Notes under the pieces: generated by a model | Database searches by the model: none | What the model was told of the DNA's origin: nothing | The model's input: only the letters and a program-made list of their open reading frames with translations | Shown here: in pieces, positions 56,193 through 64,000 of the stretch | Position numbering within the stretch: position 1 is the stretch's first letter | Layout: every line of letters starts with the position of its first letter | Made by a program: the position numbers and the translations under genes | NCBI GenBank assembly: GCA_029532625.1 | Contig: JARFXM010000011.1 | Coordinates: forward strand, 744,001-808,000 | Origin: Lomentospora prolificans | Taxonomy: Eukaryota > Ascomycota > Sordariomycetes > Microascales > Microascaceae | DNA length: 64,000 bases | Reading direction: 5' to 3'

Positions 56193-59100
56193 TTAGAAAC
56201 CATATAGGTTCTTGTCTTCAATATAGCCCCATTCTGTGATGACAAGTCAGCGTTTTCTTTCTTCTCGGCACTCGGCTTGCATGCTTTACTTACTTATTAA
56301 CACAGGTAGGACGGCCTTGGAAATCATGGTCGGAGGGCCACACACTAGCGCAATGGTGTCGTCGTCCGGAGGGAACAGATTCTCCTTGAGGATCTCCTCA
56401 TTCACGAAGCCCCTGTATCCCTTCCAGTCTTTCCCTGGCTTGGACAACACATAGGCTAACTTGAACTGGCCGTTGCTCTGGTCCTGGAAGTGCTCGAGCT
56501 CATCGCGCATCAAGATATCGATCTCGGAGTTGTTGGCGTCTACCATTCGTATTTCGGTTTTATCGTCCTTTGTCGCGCAGACTCGGGAAATAAGAGAGTA
56601 TGCGGGCGTGAGACCCGATCCGCCCACGACAAGACAGACACGTTTAAAGTGCCTCTTTTCTCCTTCAACGATGAAGTTTCCGTTTCCATGGTATTCAATC
56701 TCGCCAATTGGGCCTCGGATCTCAATCTCCTCTCCAATGGGTATCATATCGAGAATGTTTGACATGGCGCCGCCTGGTTGGTCGTCGTTTGGAAAGTAGG
56801 TTTTGACCGTTAGCTCAAAGGTACCAGTGCCGTCGTAGTCCTTACTCAGGTTGTGGCCTTGGCTGCCAGTACCTTCAGGCGCAGGTAAGAATGGGCGGGT
56901 AGGAGTGTACGACCTCGTAAGCATTTTATCCAAGAAGTGGAAGCCGACTTCAATATGTTGGCAAGTATTCATACCCAGCTTCATCTTGCCCTCGGGAAGT
57001 TTGAAGGTGTAGGTCCTGGTGTCCTCACTAACGTCCTCTTTACTGAGTAGTTTCGCAGGGCGCCACATATCCTTTTGGATACCGACATCGCCTTCGAGTT
57101 TGGCGGCCGGCTTTGCCTTTTCGCGAGCATTTTGCTCAATGTAGTTGATGGCTTTGTCTGTAAGTCTGCCCACAAGACATTCTGCTTTCTTGTCAGGCGG
57201 CTGCAGCCAGGTATTCGAACATTTGAAGACTCACCTTGCATTTTTTTACGGGCAAAATCGTCGTGGATGCTATTAAACTCGTCAGTGGTCTCCTGATGCA
57301 CCTTGCCGGCATGCGCCATAAGGGGTGCTTTCCCGCCAGGATGCCATGATAAACCCGAGGTCACGTCGTATACATTTCCTTCAATAACGATCCAGCAATC
57401 ATTATCCTTGTCGTGTTTCTCAAACTCTTGCCTTGTAATTCGCTTCTTGTCATTAGCCGGCGCAATTTTCGCGGCTGCCATTTTATTTTCCATGCTAGAC
57501 TGCATCCAGCCCGGCTCCCTGGACTCTAGCTCGACCGGATGCCGGAATAGCACGTAGGGTTCTTCCGCGTCGTCGCTGCTGGTGATTTCGGGCTTGACCT
57601 GATACCAGCAGTTGTTCATCATGCCCATGATATTCCAAATCGGTTTCTCTGGCTGCGTGCACTTCAGCGCATTCCAAGCGCGCACGGCGAGCGATTTCGC
57701 ACCAACAAGCTCGGAGACGGGCAGGTCAACGTGCCAGAACACCCAGCCCCAAAATTTCCTGCCGTGGCGGATTGGCCGATCGGGGAATTTCCTCTGGCAG
57801 TAGTGCCAAGTATCACCGCCATCGTGCGAAAGCTCTACCCGCTGGACGGGGTGGCCGCCTCCGCTGAAGGCGAATCCCTCAACACGGTACGTATCTCCCT
57901 TGTGGAGATCTTTCAGAGGCATCCTCTCCCCATGGGCGGGCTTTACAATGACAGAATTGAGGACCTGCTCGTTGCACGCAGTATCGGGGTTATTGTACAT
58001 GGCCTTGGCTTCGTCGCTGTCGTTGTCTGTGATGGAGCTTGGCAGCACACGGTTGTCATAGATGTGATAGTAACTGTCGTTTTCCTTGTCACTGATCCAA
58101 ATCTTTTGAAGCCACTTTACACATCTCCCCCCAACCCATCCGGGAATCACAAGACGAACGGGATAGCCATGGTCCGCAGGGAGGGCCTCGTTATTCATTT
58201 CAAAGGCCAAAATCACGTCGTTGGTCGGGTCCATCGCATAGTCGAGCGGAATGCAGGTCTCATACGTACCGTCGCTCAGCTCGTCGGCGCCGCTAAAGTT
58301 TACCCACAGACGCTTCTCCGAGTTCGGGTCAGCGTCAGGCCCGTAAGGGTCCGCTTGACCAGCCGCGAGGAGAACATCCCTCAAGAGAGCGCCTCTCCAG
58401 TAGGCGCAGCTTACACCTGCAGCTCCCCAGGTGAAACCCTTGGATTTTCTTATCCTGTTTAATTCCCCACGGCGATTGCCGTCGCAGGCGAGCAAGACCG
58501 GGATGTTGATGGTGCGGAATTGGCTTACAAGGTCGTCCATAGACAAAGCCATCTTGCCATTTTCAACGTGAATATCAAGTTGGTGGAACTCCCACAGGAG
58601 CCGCGGGACCGCGCCGTGGTTTCGGACATAGTGGATATCGTTGGGCGTTATTAGACCTGCACCATATAGCAGCTCGGGTGGCGGTTGGGCATTGAGCGGG
58701 TGCTTGCCCGTCAAGCGGATGAGCTTGGGATGTCTGGGGATCCAATTGTCGGGACCCATTTGGTCGTCATTGTTGATTGCAATATCGCTGTCCTTGTTTG
58801 CCTCGGCCTGTGGAGACTCGTGGAGACCTCCATCGACGCCAAGGTTCGAGATGTACTCCGTCTCGCGCCAAAACGCTTCGCTGGTGGGAGAAGGCTTCGG
58901 GCTCGCAGCTTCGTCGCCGGTGCTTTCCCTGTCATCATAGCCACTATCACTTGCCTTGTCGTCCTTGTCTTTGGTTTTCTCCTTTTCTTTTGCTTCTTTC
59001 TCCGCTTTTTCTCTTCGCTTTATATTTGCTGGCCACGGCTGGCCAAACTTGACCCAGTCTTCCTGGGCCTCTAGGACGTATCGCCATCCATGTGGGCGCT

Positions 59101-59404
59101 GCTCGGGATGAACGAGGTGGAAGTCGTGTAGACCACCGACAATGTCCCTCCAATTGACCAATTCTCCCTTGTCTTCCTTATCTTGGATCGACTTGAATTT
59201 TTTCCTCGCTTCCCTGACAATAGCTTCCTCTTCCTCGGCCGAGAGCGGCTGTAGACCGTGAGTGAAGCCGGGCAATCGATTATCAGCATTTCGGAAGCCG
59301 ATGCGATGTTGGTGGCCACTCTCCCAGGCCGGTTCGTTCTGTATTTCTTCAAAGGTCGCACCGGGGTGCTCTTTTGCTCGTATAACCCAAGGTTTTCGTG
59401 ACAT
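56193..59404 (-). CDS. niaD: Nitrate reductase, NAD(P)H-dependent molybdo-haem-flavoprotein
   Basis: Three exons on the minus strand, 59404-57235, 57157-56294 and 56233-56193, give 1024 residues. The small last exon restores the expected C-terminus KWGYIEDKNLYGF. Domain order is standard. The molybdenum domain has the Mo-ligand Cys in LLACDGNRR and ends with the dimerisation region. Cytochrome b5 has haem ligands in HPGG (about residue 690) and SIHD. The FAD domain carries RSYTPTRP, and the NAD(P)H domain ends with CGPPTMI. Near residues 130-170 there is an unusually long Lys/Glu/Asp-rich insertion (KAEKEAKEKEKTKDKDDK) before the catalytic domain. The enzyme reduces nitrate to nitrite in the cytosol. 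No nitrite reductase or nitrate transporter is in the window. It is divergent from a TDT-type anion exporter. Confidence 0.96.
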
Positions 59405-59977
59405 TTTTTGGTGGTGTTAATATTTGAGGATCTAGTAGAAGAAATTGCGGCGATGAAGCCACAGAAAACTTGGCTCTGCGTGCAAAGGCGATGAGAAGTA
59501 ATACAAGTGATGACATACTCTTGTTAACAAATGTTGGATGCATCTCATCATGCACCCTATTGGCTGTGATCGGGTGTTTCCTGACCGCCGGGTGATGTAA
59601 CTGATCATCATCATTAGCTTCTCCCCGGGCCTGGATCAACAGTCCAAGTCTAGGTATTCCCAACGGTGCTGGCTTGAGTGCCGATGCAGCCGGACTTTGG
59701 CCTAAGTTCATCGACGTCCGCCACTAAAACTCGCACAAATCAATCGACTGTGTGCCCACTTCCCATTCCACTGGTCCATCGTGCAGCTGGCATTGACGTA
59801 TTAACGTTGGGGAGGGGTTTTACTTGGAACCTTCACCATGCGGTCTCGGAATTGGGGAATTGGCGCTCCCACACCAGGAAACACGCAATGAATTTGGATC
59901 ATATGTCCGCGGAGATACCATCGACGCCTCCACCTTTTATTTTTTTTTCGAATTCAAACCCATCGTTATCGTTCATC
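59405..59977. promoter_or_regulatory. Bidirectional promoter of nitrate reductase and the TDT transporter
   Basis: 573 bases between the two start codons, containing a perfect nitrate-regulator site at 59906 and an AreA-type CGATAA (complement strand) at 59966-59971. Both support nitrogen control of at least one of the two genes. Confidence 0.7.
59906..59914. promoter_or_regulatory. NIT4/NirA-type site TCCGCGGA
   Basis: The palindrome TCCGCGGA (59906-59913) is the NIT4 consensus. Read on the minus strand with the next base it also gives CTCCGCGG, matching the NirA consensus CTCCGHGG. It lies 502 bases before the nitrate reductase ATG and 65 bases before the transporter ATG. Confidence 0.72.
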
Positions 59978-61260
59978 ATGGTTTCACGCTTCAAGTCAGA
60001 GTCTCGGTTCCGATTGCGCGGATGGCGGGGGGTTTTGAGCAGGTTCCCATCTCAGGTTTTTCTTATTCCACAGGGCACAGGAATCTTGGCTGCCATTTTG
60101 CATCAATTGCAGTACCAATTCAAGGGTCTTCACACTATTTCCGTCATTCTCTGGTTCATCGCCTTCATCACCCTATTCACTTTCTTCGCCCTTTATCTTC
60201 TCAAAGCGCTACTGTACCCCGGGCAATTTGTCCATGCCATCAGCCACAATACCGTCGAGGCGGCCTGCCTCGCGAGCATCAGCATATCATTCACCTCGGT
60301 GATTCAAATGCTCGTGATGGTGGTTGTGCCGAGCTGGGGAGGCCCCGGCTGGGGAAAGGCGGCGTATATTCTATGGTGGATCAACACGGCCATGGCCGTC
60401 TTCGCCTGTTTCCTCTTGCCCCCTCTCTTCATCAAAACGCTGCACTCGGAGGGCGGACTCCGGCACGCATTCACTCCGGTCACGCAGCTGCCCATCATCG
60501 CGGCGCTGACGTCCGCAGCCGGAGCCGGGACTCTCTGCCAGTATGCCATGCTTAGCCCTGAGCAAAAGGTGCCCATGATTGTTGTGGCGTATTTGGAAAT
60601 TGGTATCGGCATTCCCATCGCCCTGGCACTGGACACGCTTTTCTGGGCTCGCCAATATCTTCCCTGGGATCAGCCCAACGATGGGTTGAGCCTGCCGAAG
60701 CGGCAGATCTACGTTGAAATGATTCTTTGTGGCCCCTGGGGTCAGGGGAGTTTCGCAATGCAGGGACTCGGAAATGCGCTTCTGAACGGAGCATTTGACA
60801 AGAACCATGGCGTTTTGCTGACGCACGATGCTGGTCGGGTAATTGGCTACAGCAGCATCTTTTTCGGTCTCGTTTGCTGGGGCGCATCGTTATTTTGGTG
60901 GTTCTTTGCCTGCATGGGAATCGTACATGCGCTGTTGTGGAAAAAGGGACCGAGGTTCACCTTTACGCTCACGAACTGGTCGGTGGTTTTCCCCTGGGTA
61001 AGTTTGTGTCTATTGAATGCCCACGACGCAGATACGATGTAACTGACCATGGTCGTTAGGGAGTGTACACCAATGCAGCCGTCCAGCTTGGAAAGCTCAC
61101 AGACTCAGTCGCGTTTCGGGTGTGGGCGACCATCATGGCGACCAGCTTGGCGATTATATGGATTGTGTCGATACTGCTGACCATCAGAGGTCTGATCAAG
61201 GGAAATCTCCTGGGGCCAAAGCCGGTGCAATTGAGTCCGACTCGTAGTCGGTCGGATTGA
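59978..61260 (+). CDS. TDT-family anion exporter (Ssu1-like sulfite/nitrite efflux)
   Basis: Two exons, 59978-60997 and 61060-61260, give 406 residues. The intron (GTAAGT donor, TTAG acceptor) joins SVVFPW to GVYTNAAVQLGKLTDS in frame, the conserved end of the family. I chose the ATG at 59978, which begins a short basic N-terminus; the longer upstream frame has no similarity. About ten helices are visible, starting with QGTGILAAILHQL, the position of the family's GTG motif. Yeast Ssu1 exports sulfite, and relatives in nitrate-using yeasts export nitrite and nitrate. It shares a promoter with nitrate reductase and is followed by a TauD-like dioxygenase, so either nitrite or sulfite is a plausible substrate. 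Confidence 0.88.
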
Positions 61261-61767
61261 GATCCATGAATCAATGATGGATGCTTTTAAATATTAATTC
61301 GGGTTAAAGCCAGCTCTGTGTACAATTGAATAATAATGATTGATGATGTCGAGTAAAAAGTGGCCCATAAGCTTCAAACCCCCCCGGACTAGCCAGCAAC
61401 TATAAAAGCACACTGGTTTTGGCAGCTGAAGAGGGACAACTGATGAGGCCATCCCGCCAAAGTGAGGGAAACGAATTGGCTGGCCAGCGTCAATGCTGGC
61501 TAGCATTGAAATAGCTGGCCATGGCCGTGGGCTGTGCCAGGCTGGCCAGCTACATGGGCCAGCTACATGGGCCAGCACACCAGCCAGCGGTCTTTCTCGG
61601 GCACCTGTAGTCCCACGTTGGGCTATTATTAGCCCGTCATCGAATCCGCAGCTGGTCTTCCACGGCAAGACACCCCGCATCACGCAAAGTCGCGACACAA
61701 TCACTCAATAAGCCCGGCTCCGAGTCCTGCTTCCCCATCTCCTAACCAAAAGCCCCTGCTATAAGTC
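61261..61767. other. Intergenic region with CCAGC-rich tract
   Basis: 507 bases between two same-strand genes. The part 61478-61590 is dense in GGCTGGCC/CCAGC words, including a tandem 13-bp duplication. Confidence 0.6.
61546..61571 (+). repeat. 13-bp tandem duplication in a CCAGC-rich tract
   Basis: Two perfect copies of CCAGCTACATGGG at 61546-61558 and 61559-61571, followed by further CCAGC words. It lies about 200 bases upstream of the dioxygenase ATG. Confidence 0.85.
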
Positions 61768-63246
61768 ATGGTAGAAAACATCAAGGCCCCCTCGAAAGTC
61801 CTCTGGCAAGCGTTCAAGCTTTTCTTCCGTAAAACCAGTGACACAGAAGACACCAAGACACGCCATTCCGCGCCAATGTCGGCGGCCGTTTTTAGCCACG
61901 CCACACCCGCCGCCCTTCGTCCTGGACCCCCTGGCCAACCAGACATTACATATGCTCCTGACTGGGAAAAGTACCTGGCCAGAGTAGCGGCGCGCCTGAA
62001 GAGCGGGGGTCTGGCCTTCACCCTACCACAGCGTTTCCCGGATAAGCTTTCGGGTGATTTAGTATGGGAGGGGGAGACGCTTGCAAACACATACGACTGG
62101 ACATATGTGCTTGACGCAGAGCAATTGAACGAAATAGAAGAGGCTTTGAAGCATTTCAAGTGTAGGTCCTCTCAGATTATGCCATGAACACTTCAGACCA
62201 TTGATTCCAATGATGCCTAACAGCCCTAAATCTTCACCTTGGCCACATCTCTGCCGAAACCTTCCCTCTCCCTCACCTCCGCCCCGAGCTCCGACGGCTA
62301 TCCAAGGAACTGCACGACGGCCATGGATTCTTTGTAATCCGGGGAGTCCAGGTCGATAAGCACACTCGCGAGGAGAACATCGCCATCCATGCCGGCCTTT
62401 CCGCCCACATTGCCTCGCTTCGTGGTCGGCAGGATACCTTTTATGATGGCAAGCCTGCCGCCGTCGTCGTCACGCACATCAAGAATTTAAACACGCCAAG
62501 TAACGAGAATATCATTGGAAGTCCTGCGTACACGACGGATAAGCAAGTGTTTCATACCGACTCTGGCGACATAGTGTCGCTCTTTGCGCTGGAGACGGCC
62601 GAAGAAGGCGGTGCAAGTAAGCTTGCGAGCACCTGGAGGGTATACAATGAGCTTGCAAAGACCAGGCCGGATCTAATCAAGACGCTATCGGAAGATTGGG
62701 ATGTAGAGATATTCGGGAACCAGGGCCGCTGGTATGTATCTCGGCCTTTACTCTACCACCAGCCCGCAACGGATTCAACGCCGGAACGGGTGTTGTTACA
62801 GTACGCACGCCGCCAATTCGTCGGCTTCGGGGCGTTGCCGAGGAGCTTGCAAATTCCTCCCATCACCGAAGCGCAAGCTGAGGCGCTCGATGCGCTGCAT
62901 TTCCTCGGAGAAAAGTTCTGCGTCTCCACGGGATTTGAAAAGGGGGATATCCAATATGTCAACAACCTAGCCGTGTTCCATGCCCGAGACGGGTATCGGG
63001 ACTCGGACACGAAGCAGTAAGACTCCCATTCTCCGACCCGAGCTTATTTCTTACGATACTAATAATTGTAGGCGCCATTTGGTGCGGCACTGGTTGAGAG
63101 ATCCCGAGAACGCGTGGGACACACCCACGCAGCTAAAAGAGCGATGGTCCTATCTGTATGATGGCATCACGCCAGAGTCGCAGGTATTCCCTTTGGAACC
63201 ATACATACGAAGCGAGAGCTCGAGACAAGTCAAAAAGAAGGATTAG
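61768..63246 (+). CDS. TauD/TfdA-family Fe(II)/2-oxoglutarate dioxygenase
   Basis: Three exons, 61768-62161, 62224-63016 and 63072-63246, give 453 residues. The joins restore HFKSLNLHLGHIS and DTKQRHLVRHWL. The iron ligands are visible: the H-x-D motif in VFHTDSGDIVSL (about residue 245) and the distal His in NNLAVFHARDGY. The 2-oxoglutarate-binding Arg follows in RHLVRHWLRDP. The N-terminal 120 residues are longer than in bacterial TauD, nearer to fungal Jlp1-like enzymes, and contain a linker rich in Ala and Pro. Members release sulfite from taurine or other sulfonates, or hydroxylate unrelated acids. Its neighbour is an Ssu1-like exporter, which would suit a sulfite-releasing reaction, but substrate is not proven. 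Confidence 0.9.
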
Positions 63247-64000
63247 GAAGACGAGCCCCAATACTACGCCATCATGCGCGCGCGGGTGAATAAAACCAGA
63301 AAAAGGACCCCATCTCTTCCAAACCATGGCTTTGGTAGCGAATCCCAGGGTAAAAATAGTGATGGTCTTGCCCGGCGTGGCAGGTATCAAGAGCTTGGCG
63401 CTGAGAAGCAAGCCACGCGAGGAGAATACGCTGCCCAAGCACTCCGACGCTGGGTCGCAGTCTGATGTTCACCATTGAAGGATGTATTTTAGACGAAAGA
63501 ATGCTAGGTTGAAGTAGTCCTGTGTGTTTCGTGCCCGTGCACATTTTCAAGGGTGATAAGCCCAGCAATAATATCAGATAAATTGACACCCCTGCCAGCG
63601 GATCAAGGTGCTTTGAGGATGCCAGCGTTGCTGGCCAGTGCTCGCGGGCTCCTGCGTAGCAAGCAGCCTGGCAACCTCTCCGCATCAGGAAGGTCAATCT
63701 ATCCAACAGCCAGCCAAGCACCGACCGACCAGCCCGCAATTTGTGGCCCGGAGACACTCCCGGGCCCTCAATGTCGAGTTTCTGGTCGAGAATGGCGCGA
63801 GCATTGCCATACCTTGCGAGCGATACGAGCGATACGTTTATCAAAGTCCCAGGCAGAAACCTTTCCCCGTCCGATGGGAGCTCTAGGCATGTTACGGCGA
63901 GCTCCGGCGAGCCTCATCATTGTGCTGCGCGTTATCGCGGGATTCCACTGCCGACTCAACAGCCGTCTTCTCCACTCAGACGTTTGCGCTGTCGGTACGC
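63247..64000. other. Right-edge region without a supported gene
   Basis: Long frames exist on the minus strand (63272-63844) but their products lack family features or sensible composition. CCAGC words are again frequent at 63590-63760. No gene is called up to the window edge. Confidence 0.4.

Noticed and set aside
61701..62159. 152-codon minus-strand frame
   Set aside because: Antisense shadow of the first exon of the TauD-like gene, which has confirmed family motifs and splice sites.
63272..63844. 190-codon minus-strand frame at the right edge
   Set aside because: No family features; composition looks like chance, and other frames are also open there.
1..64000. CRISPR arrays, integrons or bacterial operons
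   Set aside because: Genes have spliceosomal introns and fungal families throughout; no regularly spaced repeats were found.

Overview
The window is genomic DNA from a filamentous ascomycete (Pezizomycotina). Genes carry short introns (mostly 50-100 nt) with GTAAGT-like donors and (T/C)AG acceptors. The families present are typical of this group: fungal Zn2Cys6 regulators, an SIT-type siderophore transporter, a PKS-NRPS remnant, F-box and ankyrin proteins, a eukaryotic nitrate reductase, and peroxisomal amine oxidases with C-terminal targeting tripeptides. I cannot place it to genus from sequence alone. Many genes were rebuilt by joining exons by hand; every stated join preserves frame and family homology.

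Region by region. (1) 0.5-10.3 kb looks like a secondary-metabolism neighbourhood, partly dead: an EthD-domain protein, a small membrane protein, a complete Zn2Cys6 regulator, then two 5'-truncated, frameshifted genes facing away from each other, an MFS drug-type transporter and the C-terminal module of a PKS-NRPS hybrid. They meet at a breakpoint near 7,120. (2) 11-16.6 kb holds a secreted tandem-repeat protein, two membrane-protein candidates, a small spliced hydrophilic protein with a CRE-type promoter site, and a VOC/glyoxalase protein. (3) 16.6-28.3 kb has a long gene-poor stretch, an SIT-family MFS transporter with an SreA-type GATA site upstream, an unknown protein, a frameshifted F-box/ankyrin gene and an F-box gene. 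(4) 28.6-39.8 kb is a coherent amine-catabolism block: aldehyde dehydrogenase, flavin amine oxidase ending AKL, amino-acid/GABA-type permease, FAD oxidoreductase ending SKL and a Zn2Cys6 regulator. (5) 41.2-46.4 kb has a second Zn2Cys6 regulator, a ZIP metal transporter and a GFA/CENP-V protein. (6) 47-53 kb is a decay zone with a Dal5-type permease pseudogene interrupted by AT-rich DNA, an unknown basic protein, and an F-box pseudogene. (7) 53.3-63.3 kb has a VOC protein, then nitrate reductase divergent from a TDT/Ssu1-type anion exporter, followed by a TauD/TfdA dioxygenase.

The most informative features are the head-to-head truncation junction at about 7,120, the peroxisomal amine-oxidation block, and the nitrate reductase / Ssu1-like / TauD-like trio with a perfect TCCGCGGA site in the shared promoter. 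I found no rRNA, tRNA, CRISPR array or intact transposon.
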